Positions 25,723 to 39,245 of a DNA stretch of 64,000 bases are shown one piece after another. Numbering within the stretch: the first letter of the stretch is position 1; each line of letters begins with the position of its first letter. The notes beneath the pieces are model-generated. The model worked only from the letters and a program-made list of their open reading frames with translations, had not been told where the DNA came from and did not search any database. This DNA comes from Atrichornis clamosus (Eukaryota > Chordata > Aves > Passeriformes > Menuridae): NCBI GenBank assembly GCA_013400975.1, contig WBMZ01002893.1, positions 1 to 64,000 on the forward strand, written 5' to 3'. The translations under genes and the position numbers were made by a program.

Positions 25723-26460
25723 AGAAAGGCTGCACAAACAATCAGAACTGCTGTTTATTAGGTGTCTTTAACAAGTATCTGTTATTTTCAGGAGCTGCTT
25801 TTTCTTGCCTGCTCCAACTCACTCCTACTGAGGCAAACATTAACAGCTCACCCCATTCCCTATATTTTACACTCCAAACCTTTCACAGCTTTATGCCATC
25901 CCTGGTAACAATGGTGTGGAACAGCTGTCAGTGACTGCATTTGCCCAGGGATTCACTCTGTTCCACGCTGTGTGTTTAATAATTCCTGCGAACAATGGAT
26001 CAAATAAACTTTTTTTTTTTTGCTCAGCTCTTACCCAAGCCAACACCACTGTCCAAATTGTACATGAGAGGCCTGCAGAGGCTGGTGGTTGTTTCCTAGA
26101 CCTGTGGCCTCCTTCCCTCAAAAACAACGTTGTCAGCAGCTCTGAGCTTAGAGAGGGCATTTTCCACTTGTATGGAAGGAAGGAAGAGGAAGAATGAGCA
26201 GGAAAGGGGCAGCGCTGTGCAGGGCTTCGAAGGCAGGGATGACAAATTTGAGCTTCAAGCAGGGGATGACAGACAGATCTTCTGACAAAGGGCGAGGTGG
26301 TTTGAGCAAAAGATGAGAGATGTGTGAAGTGCGTGGCCAAGGCTGGAATAATGAGGGATTGCAGGAGTTAATGTAGGAGCTGGGAGATGCTGTTGGTTGA
26401 CTGGAGGGAAAAACACTGCAGCTCTGTCCTGGAACAATGTGTAGGGATGGGAATGGGGAG

Positions 26461-26902
26461 GATGTGGAGCTGCTGGAGCGAGTCCAGAGGAGGCCATGAA
26501 GATGTTCCATAGAGCCCCTCTGCTCTGGAGCCAGGCTGGGAGAGCTGGGGGTGTTCACTTGTAGAAGAGGAGGCTCCAGAGAGACCTCAGAGCCCCTTCC
26601 AGTGCCTAAAGGGGTTCCAGGAGAGCTGGAGAGGGGCTTTGGACAAGGGCCTAGAGTGATGGAGCAAGGGGGAATGGCTTCCCACTGACAGAGGGCAGGG
26701 TTAGATGGGATATTGGGAAGAAATTCTTCCCTGTGAGGGTGGGGAGGCCCTGGCAGGGGTTTCCCAGAGAAGCTGTGGCTGCCCCATCCCTGGAAGTGTT
26801 CCAGGCCAGGTTGGAGGGGGCTTGGAGCAACTCGGGACAGTGCGAGGTGTCCCTGCCCATGGCAGGGGGTGGAACTGGATTTGATTCTATGTTTCTATGT
26901 CT
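26461..26902 (+). mobile_element. CR1 LINE 3' fragment, about 440 bases
   Basis: One of the longer copies. It includes the 'gagctgctggagcgagtccag' block, the 'ggagagctggagaggggctttg' block and the tail (gattctatgtttctatg). Confidence 0.9.
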
Positions 26903-27718
26903 CAATTCAGCCTCCTCATCCCAGCACTAAACTCACCTCCTGTGTGTCTCCTTCCAGACATCATTTCCCATTCCTGCACCAACCACTATCCCTAGAGCAG
27001 GAGCCCAAACTCACCTGCCAACCTCACCCTCCCATGTCCTCTGTCCCTGTGGCTTCATCACTGCCCCAGGGGTTCCAGTCTGACCACAACTGCTCTGAGC
27101 CTCAGCAAACACTACAAGAACACACCCCAGGCAGATTTATCACCACAAGAGCCATCATTTGAGGTACCTCAGCCCTCCCTAACCAGCAGAAAATCCATCC
27201 CACAGCTGTTCTCGAGCACCTCGTGCAGCACTGCTGGTCACAGGGGATGCTGAGGGACATCCCAGCCTTCATGGACCTCCAAAACCAGCAGCCTTCCCTT
27301 AATCTGGGCTGCTAAAGGCCTTTCCTGCATGGAAAACAAAGTCTTTTTAGGTCACTTAACCTGTTCCCAGGGTTCAGCGAAGTTTCTTGCAGCCCAACCT
27401 TGTTAAAGATATGATTCACACAATGATATTTCAATCACTTCCTCTGGGAGACTCTTTCCAACAATGCAGATTTCTTGGCAGGAGAAGAATTCCCAGGGAT
27501 TGAGCTGAAGTTTTCCTTGCATTTGCAATGCATCCCCTCAAACAGCTTTAAAATGAGAACTTCCCTCCCTTCTCATTGCTCATGAGGAGCCACATCATTC
27601 CCCAAGGGCAGGTGCCAAGCCCAGAGAAAATCTGGGCTGCAAATCAAAAAATCAACCCTGCAGTGATCCTAATCCAGTTCTAAAAAGCCCACTGGATAAA
27701 AATTACAGCATGTTCTCC

Positions 27719-28033
27719 ACAACTCCCTGACAGGAGAGTGCAGCCAGGTGGGGGTCAGGCTCTTCTCCCAAGGAACCAGCAACAAGGACAAGAACAAGGA
27801 CAAATAAAAACAGCCTCAAGTTGCACCAGGGGAGGTTTAGATGAGATATTAGGAATAATTTCTTCATGGAACAAGTTGCTCAGGGAAGTGTAGGAGCCAC
27901 CATCCATGGAGGGATTTAAAAGCCAAGTGGATGTAACACCTGGGGACATGCATTAGTGGTGGCCTTGGCTGTGCTGGGGGAATGGTTGGACTTGAGGCTC
28001 TTAAAGGTTTTTCCAACCTAAAGGATTCCATGT
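27719..28033 (+). mobile_element. CR1 fragment, 'ggtggccttggctgtgctg' subfamily
   Basis: Starts at caactccctgacaggag and ends at aaaggattccatg. The subfamily is shared with the copies at 28.3, 48.4 and 54.0 kb. Confidence 0.82.
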
Positions 28034-28300
28034 TTTGTCCTTTTATAATTTCCCAGCTCAGGGGTAATTTTTTTGGCACTGCTACAAGCTGCAGGGAGAC
28101 CAGGAAAATCCCAGTGACACACACCAGGACTGTTCCAGGATTTTTCTGCATGTGCTTTACAAAGTCTGTACAGGGAGACTCCTGCTAAACCAGGAGTCTC
28201 CTGATGTTTGACAGGATGAAACTTTGCCATGTTGAACTTCAAAAAATGGTGATTTCTGAAGCTTAAATATGCTTGAATGTTATGCAGCATGAACTCACAA

Positions 28301-28468
28301 TCCAAGAATCACTAACGTTGGAAAATCCCTCTGAGATCATCGAGTCCAACCACTCCCCCAGCACTGCCAAGGCCACCACTGACCCATGTCCCCAAGTGCC
28401 ACATCCCCATGTTTTTTGAACATTTCCAGGGATGGTGATTCCACCATTTCCCTGCCAGACAAGTAAAT
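28301..28468 (-). mobile_element. CR1 fragment, same subfamily as 27.7 kb, reverse
   Basis: Contains cgagtccaaccactccccc and ccaaggccaccactgaccc. It stands 270 bases from its forward relative, so the pair could form an inverted repeat. Confidence 0.8.
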
Positions 28469-29488
28469 CCCATTTGACCAGAAAAGCAATGAACATGGAC
28501 CTGCTCCTGGAAAGAGGGGACAGAGTGGCTGCAGGATGGCTGGTGATCCCAGTTGGATGTTCCTCTGGAGGACGTCTGCCAGGGAACACTGCAATGCACC
28601 TGCCAACATTTTAGCAGATGAAATGAGATATTTTTATAGTGTCTGTGAGCAGGTGTGTGGGAGAGGGAGGAACAGAGGTGGTTGCCTTACCTAGAAGACA
28701 GATTTATGTTCTGCAGGTGAAAACTGAAGCAGAAAAGTTCATTGCCATTGGTTGGGTTTTCTTGCAGGACCAAACAATGGTATGGCCACAATTTTCCTCC
28801 CTCGTGCAGCTCAGTCTCTCACAGTTTCTATTTTGAAGAATTCTTTCCCCAAAAATACAGGAAAATAAACTTCTTATCCCAGCAAGAAATCTGGGAAGGG
28901 ACCTAGCACAAAAAGAAAAATGTACAAATACAGTCAGATTTGTGGTGTTGCAAATATTAAATTTCAAAGAAACAGGCTTTGTATTAGAATTATTTGTTAT
29001 TACCCATCACTTGAGCATCTCTGAAAATAAACCTCCTCCCCTGAGAAGGAATAACTCATTCCTTTTTATTATTTTTATTATTATTGCAGTGCTTAAGACA
29101 CCATTGTGGAAGCGCTGTGGAGATGAGCTGTTTTCTCTTGCATTAAGTGATGTGGAAACATCGTGAGACAACCCCTGCTGCTGCAATTTACAATTTAAAT
29201 TATTGAACACCGAGGAAAAAACAAGGAGGAAACTGAGGCACGGGAAGGTGCTTTGCCCCCAGTGTTACTTCAGTGCTTTTAAGCAGCAAACTGAGATGAT
29301 TCTGAGGATTTGGGCTGCTTGAGGCCACACAGAGAAAGTTTAGGGTGAACTCAAGAGGCAAAAGCTGAGCCAGATTTCCCAGTGCTTAAATCCAGCAGTG
29401 AATCCGTGTTTGCTGGAATACAGGGAGCAAAACTCTGTGTTAGGAGAGTTATTGCTCATGACTATCTGTCTTGACCTAAGCATGAAAA

Positions 29489-29611
29489 CATAGAATCAGG
29501 GAATGGTTTGGGTTGGAAGGGACCTTAAAGCTCATCCCAATCCCCTGCCAGAAGCAGGGACACCTTCCACTTGACCAATTTGCTCCAAGCCCTGTCCAGC
29601 CTGGATGGGGT
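29489..29611 (-). mobile_element. CR1 LINE 3' fragment
   Basis: Tail catagaatcagggaatgg, broken off in 'gtccagcctggatgggg'. Confidence 0.85.
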
Positions 29612-29937
29612 CGCCTGTGTGCTGTGTGCATGCTGAGATCTTCCTTCCTGCATCCCACCAGACCCCAGACTTCCATTGCAAAGCACTGGAAGGAATCTCC
29701 CAAAGGATAGGGGGGCTTCAGGTGAACCCCTGTGACACAAGATATTCCCTGTTTGGGCAGCAACCCTCAGGCAGGACCCACAAGTGTCATCCCATCTTAT
29801 TCAGGTGGCACGGTGGACATTCCAGGTGGGATAAATCCCCAGGTGTGTGGATCATTGGATCGGCATCCAGTAAATGCTCTGTAGGAATTATTTTAAGCAA
29901 GGTATGAGGTGAAAATGGTCCCAGAACTTTCCAAGCC

Positions 29938-30100
29938 TGGAGAGGTGGTGGATGTCCCATCCCTGGAAGCACTCAAGGCCAGGTTGGAAGGGGCTTTGAG
30001 CAACCAGGTCTAGTGCGTGACATCCCTGCCCATGGCAGGGGGTTGGACAAGAGGACCTTTAAATGTTCCTTCCAACCCAAAGCATTCCATGGTTCTCTGA
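29938..30100 (+). mobile_element. CR1 LINE 3' fragment
   Basis: From 'tggagaggtggtggatg' to a tail ending in ccatggttctctgat. It faces the 29.5-kb copy. Confidence 0.85.
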
Positions 30101-30207
30101 TCTCCTTCCCTGCTGCAGGTAGAGGGTCATGCTCCCCCGACCCCATTCCAGGCTTTATCCCACTACAGGACTCCTTGGTACAACCCATCCCCTTCCCATT
30201 GCTGATG

Positions 30208-30237
30208 CACACACACACACACACACACGCACACACA
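30208..30237 (+). repeat. (CA)n microsatellite
   Basis: About 15 CA units with one CG interruption. Confidence 0.95.
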
Positions 30238-30399
30238 GGCTTATTTTGCATGGGCCACACAGATCCCAGCAAAGCCTGTGAAAAAAGGAAGCTGACCATC
30301 GGCTTTTGGGATCTGCTCCCTACGGGCCTGGGAGGGGGATGCGAATCCCTTTATTGTAGGGTCAGGTTTGGTTTATATTTTTTTTCCTCTCTCTTTTCT

Positions 30400-30660
30400 C
30401 TCTCTCCTGGACCGGGATCCCAGGATGAGGCTGGGCTGCTGCCGGCATGAGAAAGTGGGGCCGTCCGTGCAGATGTTGCCCGGGGAAGCCGAGGTTCCCA
30501 CACCGAGTAGGAAGCGGGGCCTCACGGAGCCGGGATGGGGACTGCGGAAGTGGCAGCAGGGCTGATCCAGGGATGATGGGAGAGGAGAAGCAAAGCGGGG
30601 GGGCCCCGGCAAAGGGGGGGGACATCTATTCTTGGAGAAAAAGGGGGGCCCTGGTGGGGG
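30400..30660. promoter_or_regulatory. Small CpG-rich patch with long G runs
   Basis: About a dozen or more CG dinucleotides at 30.40-30.62 kb, followed by four runs of six or more G between 30597 and 30661. It could be a cryptic promoter or a G-quadruplex-prone site. There is no recognisable exon. Confidence 0.3.
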
Positions 30661-33600
30661 GATTTTATTGTAAGGCTTTGTTTACACCCCAAGCTGAATG
30701 AATCAAATGACCTTGTTTATTGTCGGTCCCCTGAATGGACGGCACAGGGAGAGGGAGGAGGGATGGGGACTGGGGGTTATATTATTGTTAATTCTGCCAT
30801 TTACAACTTCTTCTTCTTTTTTATTTTTTTTTTTCCCACCACGCAATGTTGCCATGATAAAAGAATAAAAGGTGAAATCCTATTCCTTCCTTTCCCCATC
30901 TCCGCAGTATTCTCCAAATCCCCGAACAGGAGGCTCTTGGGATGAAAGTGCCAAACCACGGAGCTGTGTATGAGATGCAAGGCCTTCTCCTGCTGCTCCT
31001 GACCTCACTCCTCACCAAAATCATTTCCCATGGCGGCTGAGACCTGTCCCACGGGTCTCAGTGTCCCTCCCCAGGGACACAAGGACACAACAAACCTTTT
31101 GCCACCACCAATGGATGGATCCTGCTTTGCCCCTGGATAGAAGAAGCAGTGTGGCCACAGCTCTCACACACAGGGACATTATCCTCAGGAAATACAACAT
31201 CCAGGCAAAGATTGTTTACATCCCTGCAGTTTTTGGGAGCCAAACTGAAGCCCTTCTTGAAGGACCCAGCTTTTCAGCAAAGCACCTGCTCTTGGTGCCA
31301 GCTGCACGGAGATATTTTGGTGCAAGCCCCGATTATGGTTTATTTTGCCTTTAACTGGTCCCTGGTGATCCCCGTTGCTGCTTGATAACTCCCCAGCCAA
31401 GAACTCAGCAGTTTTGGGGGTATTTTACTTTACAGAGCTATGACGGTCCAGGCTTGGGGAACCATAGGATTTCTGGGAGCATGAAATGGTCCTTTTGATT
31501 TGAGCATCACAACAACCCTCAGAGAGAATGACAGAGGATTTTGTTGGTTTTGAAATGAGAGTTTTCCCTCCCTGTCACAATTTATAAAGCTTTTTTACAT
31601 CTCTAGGATGGAGGTAAAGAGTGCAGTGCTTCCCAAACTCTGGCCCCTCCAGGGGTATCCCTCTGTCCCTCAGGGTGCCCTTGGCTCCACATGGAAGACA
31701 GAGACTGGGACTGCACTTCGGCTGGCTGTCTTCATGGGTGATTTCCTGTATCCCTTCACCTCACTTCTCTCTCCCTTCAGCCCAAGACATTTGGATTTAT
31801 TCAGGATCATATTGTAAATTCTTAATGACTTTTGAATTTTATTAGCACGATGTCAGAGACTCTTACTGGGGACAACTGAAAACCTCATCCCAGCTTCTTC
31901 CCCTCTCTCCCATGCAACTTTCAGATGGTGAGGAAGTTTTCCTTGCTGGGAGACATCAGTGCAACAAGGAAAGCATCCTAAGTAGTTTGTTCAGCCGATC
32001 TGCTGGGAATTCAGCGCTGGAAACCTGATTTTTCAGTTCAGGTCTCAAGCTATGGACACATCCTGCTGTGTGAGGTGGCCAAGCCTGTCCCATCAGGCCT
32101 CTGTCTGAAGACAGAGACCTCCCATGTTGTACCTGCCAGGGGACGCAGTGTCTCAGGTGCTGCAGGACAGCTCAAATGTCACTGAGCGTGTGGGCAGCTG
32201 AATCACACACCTATGGCAGAGACATCCACATCCCAGGTAGGTGTTTATCCCATAGAAACCCATCCAGACAGTCGATAAAGTGACTCATCAGACCACAGGG
32301 AGGTTTCTGATTTATGGGGAGGTAAATCACTGGCTGGGATTATTTGCCAGAGGCAAATGTAAGAGCCTAACGATCCCAGCAGATAGAAAAGCCATAAAAA
32401 CCTCAAGGCAGGTGAGATGAGCTGTGGGTCAGATATATCATTATAGGTCCTTTATGGCCATCCAAAAAAAGGATTTATTGTTATTTCAAGGAATAACAAG
32501 TAATCCAGCCTTCACAAAGGCACCCAGTAGCCCTGACCACATTCACCTGCTTGGCCACTGGCAGAGACCGGATGGACTCATCCACTGAAGTCATTCAACC
32601 ATGATGTTCTTGCACCATATTCCCCCTCATGGGCTTCCCCCATTATTTATTCACCTCTCCAATCCTTGCCTGAACACAGACTTCTCACTGATTAATACCA
32701 AGGCTTACCCCAGGTTCTTTGCTCAGTGCTGAGCTATAGTCAAGGTTTTGGTCCTTGGCTTCCTGCATTCATGTACTCCATTTTACTGGGAGACTGCCTT
32801 TTTTTGCCTCATATCCTTCAGATTTACCCATGGATGGAGACAGGTGGATTTAAGAAATAGCTCTGGGTATAGGACACGCTTTGGAAGTTATGAGACGGCC
32901 ATAAATCTTGAAAATTTTCATCACTGTTAGCAGAGTGTAGTTTTGGCCAACATCAAGAAACCCTTGGCTGAGAACAGAGGCAGAAAAAAAGAATTAAAAA
33001 TATGAAGAGGTAGAAATGAGCAAAGAAAAGTCCTATCTGTCACCCAGAGCCAGAAGAGAGGAAGGACAAGAAGTATTTTGGTTGCGACACCATGGGAAGA
33101 CAGGTAAATAAAAGCCTGATTCCCTCTTGGTGGCTCACCCTGTGTGCAGTAATGTGAGCACCTTGTTTGCCAATCATCCCATCAATTCCCAGCCTATGCA
33201 GACCCCAGATGGGGTTGGGAATCCATAAATTTCAGCAAAAGAAGGCAGGAAGCTACAATGGCAGCAGCAGAGTTCCTTGGATGAAGCAAATTCCCCAAAC
33301 AGGAGGAATGAATCACTTATTTCACTCCATGGACAGCAAAAAACAACTGAGACCTCCTTAGCCTGGGTACTGAATTTTTAGGAAACAATTTTTACCCCTC
33401 AAACTGATAATTTTATCAACTGAACTGTGCAAACAGTTTTGTAATGTCCCCATCACCTCTCCATCTTGTGCTGCCAAAAGCATCCCAAACAACAATCCAG
33501 ATCCTGCAATATTCTGGCACTGAGGTCATTCAGACTTACACTAAAGGACTGGCCACCGAAAAGCCCTGGGATCTGTCTGATAAGGTGACAGATAGCTGCA

Positions 33601-33799
33601 TTTTGGCATAAGATTTGCAATTTGATAAGCATAAAGCAAATTTGGTGAAGCTTAGAGCTGGGTGATGCCACATCTTGTTATAAGATCTTGGATAAGGCCG
33701 AGTATCATAAATCCATCTGTTGTACTGAAACTTGGGATCGTGGCATCCTGTGTAGGGATTAAAACAAAACAAAAAAAAACACTCCAAAAGAGGGACTTT

Positions 33800-33813
33800 C
33801 TGCCATCTAGGGG
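33800..33813 (-). promoter_or_regulatory. CTCF-like motif
   Basis: ctgccatctagggg matches the CTCF core read on the minus strand, the same direction as the motif at 17.49 kb. A short motif match only. Confidence 0.25.
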
Positions 33814-34565
33814 TTGCATTTTTCAATTGCAATCAGGACTGCAAGAGGAAAACCGTAATTCCACCTCTCTTAAATCTATGCCTGTATATAAGTCAGCATG
33901 TACATATGAATGTACCTTTTCCAAATGTTGCTCAAACTTTGCCATCTTACCCGGCTGGTAAAGGTCTAAAATTTGGAAAGCACGTGAAAAAAAATTGTCT
34001 TATTTGAATTATATTTAATTTCTCCACCAAAGTGGCAACTGAAGGAAGGAATGACCTGAGCCAGATCCAAACTGGGACAGTTTGGCCCAGTATTACGTCT
34101 CCAGACTTTGTAAATTGGAGGTGCCCAGGGGAAAATTGATGACAAGGATAAACCAATCTTTTCCTGGTGCCTGACCCATAGAAGCATCCCTAGCCTGTCA
34201 GTCTCAGTCAGTCTCAGCTGATGAAATCCTTGGGTTTAGCACTGCAGGACACACTACCTTCCATTGCTCCAGGATGGAGTCATTTTCCAAGAGGCGCTTG
34301 CATTAAGGGCACCCGTATGGGGCAGGGAGAGCTTTTAGTAGCCTGGAGATGGCCAAAGCAAGCCATTTGGCCTTGTGAGGTTGCCACCACTGTCGGCACC
34401 ATTGTTTATTAACAGAAGGCACCTACAAGTGGCACATCTGTGGTTCCTACAACCCTGTCTGGGCTCTGGATCAGGTTGAACCAGGAGGTGCCTTTGCTTC
34501 CCCTTCACTTCCGCATTTGCCTTGGGATTTTTCAGAATTCTTTAAAAATTGTGTTAGAAATATGT

Positions 34566-35041
34566 ACACCCCCTCACTGCAAGAAAGACACTGAGGGGCT
34601 AGAGCGTGTCCAGAGAAGGAAGTGGAACTGGGGAAGGGGCTGGAGCACCAGGAGTGGCTGGAGGGGCTCAGCCTGGAGAAAAGGAGGATCAGGGGGGACC
34701 TTCTGGCTCTCCACAGCTCCCTGACAGGATGGGGCAGCCAGGTGGGGGTCGGGATCTGCTCCCAGGGAACAAGGGACAGGACAAGGGGAAACACCCTCAG
34801 ACTGTGCCAGCAGAGGTTCAGGTTGGACATTATGAGGAATTTCTCCATGGAAAGGGTGGTCAGGCACTGAAACTGCCCAGGGAGGTGGTGGAGTCCCCAG
34901 GTCTGGAGGTGTCCAAGGAAGGACTGGACGTGGCACTCAGTGCTCTGGTCTGGGTGACAAGGTGGGGATCAGTCACAGGCTGGACTCAATAGTCTTGGAG
35001 GTCTTTTCCAACCTAAATGATCCTGTGATTCTTTGATTCTG
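34566..35041 (+). mobile_element. CR1 LINE 3' fragment, about 475 bases
   Basis: Begins at 'ccccctcactgcaagaaagac'. It contains 'ctccacagctccctgacagg', and ends in gtgattctttgattctgt. The copy at 51.3 kb is its close relative. Confidence 0.9.
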
Positions 35042-36298
35042 TCTCTTACCCTTCTATCTTTGCAAATAATCATCTATATGACGCAGAACAGCTCCCACAG
35101 TGGATCCCACAACCCAACAGCCCAGACATTTGTGCCCTGGCTCATAACTGGGGTGGAAGGTAATGCTCCTCTCACGAGAGTCTTGTAGGTGACAGAAAGG
35201 GGTAGGAAGGCTTGTATTCTGTTTTGCAGCATTGTGCCTGGATATTTCAGGATGCTTTTTTCAAAATGCAAAAGTTTTAGTTTAACCACAAAGCACAACA
35301 GGAAAAATCCACAGCCTCTCCAACATACTCCCAAGAAGGGATGCCCCTTTTCCATCCATTTCTAATTGGGATTTCTCCTGCTGAAATCCTCAGAGGCTCA
35401 TTATGCTGCGAAGCAGAAACCAATTTACCTTTATTATGGACCAGTTCTGTGTTTCTCCATGAGATCACAGTGGGATGGCACTATTCCCTTTCCTTTTTTG
35501 TATTGTTAGCCTGTAATTGTGCAGTGATTGCTTTGAAATCCTGGCAGCCGATCAGGGGCGTGGGTGGCATTGAGAAGTTTGGGATGCAGCCCCTTCCCAA
35601 ATCCGCAGGCAGCGGGTTGGGCAAGCCTTTCCAGCAGTGACTCAGTGTGCCCTGAAACAGTGGGGGAAACAGAACACCAAAATGCACTTTTAGAAACCAT
35701 TGGAGGATTTGAATAATGGCTTCATGACTGGAGCGAGCCTGCCAGGCTGGTAGGAGGATGTTTGGGATGGCTGTAGAGCAGGAATTGTTGGCAGAGGAGC
35801 TGGGAAAGTAGCAGGGTTTGGAGGAGGGAGCTCTGTGCTGATAAACCAAGCAGGGATGAGTGGGTATAGGATTTTCCCACCTACACAGATCAGAGACGGC
35901 TCTGGCCCTGCCCAAACACGAACCCAAACACAGCCTGGGCCCACTGCCAGGAGGCACTTTGGATCAGCCACCCTGGTACAGAGGATGTGACCATATGGGT
36001 CAGACAGGACATGACCAGTGGGTGCTGGGGGTGGGAAAGAGGTCTTGGTACCATTTAGGTTATGGGAGACATGCAGTCACAACCTCTGGGTGCTGGTTGC
36101 AAGGGAAACAAAACAGAGTCACCTCAAGTTTATGCAAGGACCAACCTGCAGTGGTGGTTTTTAAATGAATCCTTGGAGGTGCATGAATTTTGGATTTAAT
36201 ATCGGGAAAACGGAAGTGCAGGATCCAGCGTAAAGGCAAAAATCCTACAGGTGAAGATAAGTGAAGCAAAGCTGCGTGTGCAAGCAAAGAAGAATAAG

Positions 36299-36535
36299 AA
36301 TCATGGAATCACAGAATGGTTTGGGTTGGAATGGACCTTAAAACTTCACCCATCCCACACCCTGCCATGGGCAGGGACACCTTCCACTACCCCAGGTTGC
36401 TCCAAGCCCCATCCAACCTGGCCTTGGACATTTCCAGGGATGGGGCGGCCACAACTTCTCTGGACAACCTGTGCCAGGGCCTCACCACCCTCACAGGGAA
36501 GAATTTCTTCTTAATACCTCACCTAAATCTCACAT
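36299..36535 (-). mobile_element. CR1 LINE 3' fragment
   Basis: A well-preserved reverse copy that starts aatcatggaatcacagaatg. Confidence 0.88.
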
Positions 36536-37470
36536 CTTTTATTTTAAAACTTTATGGGATGCAGTCACTCCTTCCCATTAGCAGGCAGGTGTTCAGGCAT
36601 CCTCAGGACAGCAGGGCTCCATCACGTTTAACCATACTTGGGTAAGCAAATGTCAAAAGCTGTAACAGCTCCTCTTTCTCCTTTCCCCAAGATTTTACTG
36701 CTGAGCATGACATGGTATGAAATGGAATATCCCTGTGTCCCCTCCCAACTCTTTGTGCCCCCCCAGCCTCCTCACTGGTGGGGTGGGGTGGGAAGCAGGG
36801 AAAACTTCGGTGCTGTGCAAGCCCTGCCCAGCAACAGCCAGACCACTGACACCAGTTTGGGGACAAGTGTAAGACACAGCACCACATTGGGTGGTCAAAG
36901 AAGTGAACTCCATCCCAGCAGAGCCAGTGCACAGGGCAGGAAGGTCCTGGCCGAGATCTGACTCCTCCTGATGGTGGAGGAACAGCCAACAAAGAACAGG
37001 ACAAGATCACACCCAGAGGTCTCCCAGCGCACGGAGGATTTTGGAGGGAATTTTGTTCCCCTGAAGGAGGTGGAGTGCCAGGATCTTCTGGGAAACAGGT
37101 TCAAATGTGGGGCATTGCAGAGATCTGCAGGTGGCAGCACGCCCTGAGCCCTCATCCTGGGCACCCTGGATGTGATAACAGGCGTTTGCCAGGAGGCTCC
37201 TTCTGCACCAGCGGATTTATCCCAATATTCCCAGTCATGCAAACACAGCCACAGCAGCTCAGTCATCCACAAAACAACTCTCCTGTCATGAGGCACCAGC
37301 AATTGGACCCGCCCTGAATAAACTCTTTGTGAATCTTCATGGTCCCCTACACATCCAGGCCCAGCTTCCCACTCCTCCTCCTGCTCCACTTGCTGTGAGC
37401 AGGGCTGGGACAGTGGCACTCACAACTGGAGTTTCCCAAGCTGTCCCTTGAGCTCCTGCATTGCTTCAAG

Positions 37471-37655
37471 GATCACAGAATACCTTGAGTTGGAAGGTGC
37501 CCACAAGGACTATCAAGTCCAAATCCTGGCCCCGAAAAAGACAACTCCCAGAATCCCTGCCCTGTGCCTGAGAGCATTGTCCAAAAGCTTCTGAAACTCA
37601 AGTAGGTTTGGGGCTGTGACCATTCCCTGGGGAGCTGTTCCCACTCTTGGGTCCC
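37471..37655 (-). mobile_element. CR1 fragment, subfamily of 10.9 kb
   Basis: Reverse copy with gatcacagaataccttgag, agagcattgtccaaaagc and cctggggagctgttcccac. Confidence 0.78.
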
Positions 37656-38462
37656 CTCCCATCCTAACAAAGCCCTCTGCCCTGTAGAGCATCACTTTTA
37701 CCTTGAGTCTCTGGCCAAAAGTTGCAAAACAGGACAAATTATTATTTCAGCTTGAAATAAAGGAATATGTGGACCACTGGCCCGGTGCTTCTGGGTTTCC
37801 AGGTTTGTAAACTCGTGCTCGTAGTTAACAGATCACTTTCCATTGTTCCTTTGGCCTTTTCCCATGATTCTGTTCAGACCAAGGCTGTTCCCAGAATTTT
37901 TGCTAGGATCGCAAAGGGTTGTTGCAAAGCTGTACTCCTGTGTCTGCATTCAGTGTTGAAATCATCCTTTCCCCCATTTTATTTTCTAAGGCACCTGAGG
38001 CAGCTCTGGAGTTGCTTACGTTGTGATTCATGTCTGCAGAGTTGGTGTTAAGACACATAAGTTCAAAACTCTTGAGGAAGAGGAAGTTTTACTTTCCAGC
38101 TTTGTGTTGAAGCCCAAACTTCCCAGCAGTGGAGCCAAATGCACTTGCTAAATCATTTAGTGGTTTGGTCTGTGGGAACAAAGGGAATTCCATATTGAAA
38201 AAACCTTGGAGCAGCTGTGAACACAAGAATTGTTAAAAAGCACAGGGCACCCCTCAGAAAAGGACATGGGGGGGTAGATTCTTGGAACACAGACATTTGG
38301 AAATACCCAAAAGGATGATGTTTTGTGATGCTGCAGGGTGTTGTAAGCTCAGTTGCTGCCAGCTCGTTCATTTAACAAGGCCTAGTGACCACCAGGAGCA
38401 GTGACCAGTGTCAGAACAGCAAAGGAGTCTGGTGTGTCCAGAGGTGGCCAAGCTGGTCCTCT

Positions 38463-38558
38463 TGTCCAGAGAAGCTGTGGCTGCCCCATCCCTGGAAATG
38501 TCCAAGGCCAGGTTGAACAGGGCTTGGGGCAACCTGGGATAGTGGAAGGTGTCCCTGA
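38463..38558 (+). mobile_element. CR1 fragment lacking its tail
   Basis: Contains 'gaagctgtggctgccccatcc' to 'ggaaggtgtccctg'; the last 70 bases and the tail are missing, probably through a later deletion. Confidence 0.82.
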
Positions 38559-39153
38559 ATGTCTCCAGCCTGGCACCAGAAGTGTTCAGCAGTTTTTCAA
38601 CAAATCATGTAGTTCAGTACTGTCAGTACTGTCCCAGAGCCCACCTTCGCTTCAATTAACAATAATGATTAATCACTATCGCCTTTGGTGCATCCCAAGA
38701 GACATTCCTGCACTTTAATTATTCCCATGCTCACAGAAGGATAAATAGAATCCTCGCTCTGAAAAATGGCATGTCCACTCCCAGGAAGACACTGGGAAAT
38801 GTGGGAGTAGGTTCTAATGCCCTGCAGCCTCCAGTCTCCAGCTCAAATCCTACATTGCTATCAATAAAAATCACATTTCACTCCATGTAGTGCACATGGA
38901 GTGGCAAATGGATGACAGTCAGAGCCAGGTGTGCCCTCTGCCTTCTCCTCAGAGGGACAAAGAGGTGCTGAGGGGAGCAGGAGAAGACAATCTTGTGCTT
39001 TTTATGGTGTCTTACCCCTGTGAGGAAACACAGGCTGGAAAAGGAGAAAATGGGAAATATCAGTCCCTCTAGAGGGACAGTGCCAGCAACTGTTTTCTCT
39101 TCAGGTCACATGTACTGAGGAGGAGCTGGGTGGCAGGTCTGGGGTTAGCACCT

Positions 39154-39245
39154 TGAATCACAGAATCATGGAATAGTTTAGGTTGGAAGGGACCTTAAAA
39201 CTCATCTCAGTCCCACACCCTGCCATAGGCAGGGACACCTTCACC
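39154..39245 (-). mobile_element. CR1 tail fragment
   Basis: Ninety bases, with the tail gaatcacagaatcatgg. Confidence 0.8.

Noticed and set aside
33480..34190. Possible LTR or retroviral fragment
   Set aside because: A tatataag box and an ATTAAA are present, but I found no paired LTR ends, no primer binding site I could name and no retroviral protein motif.
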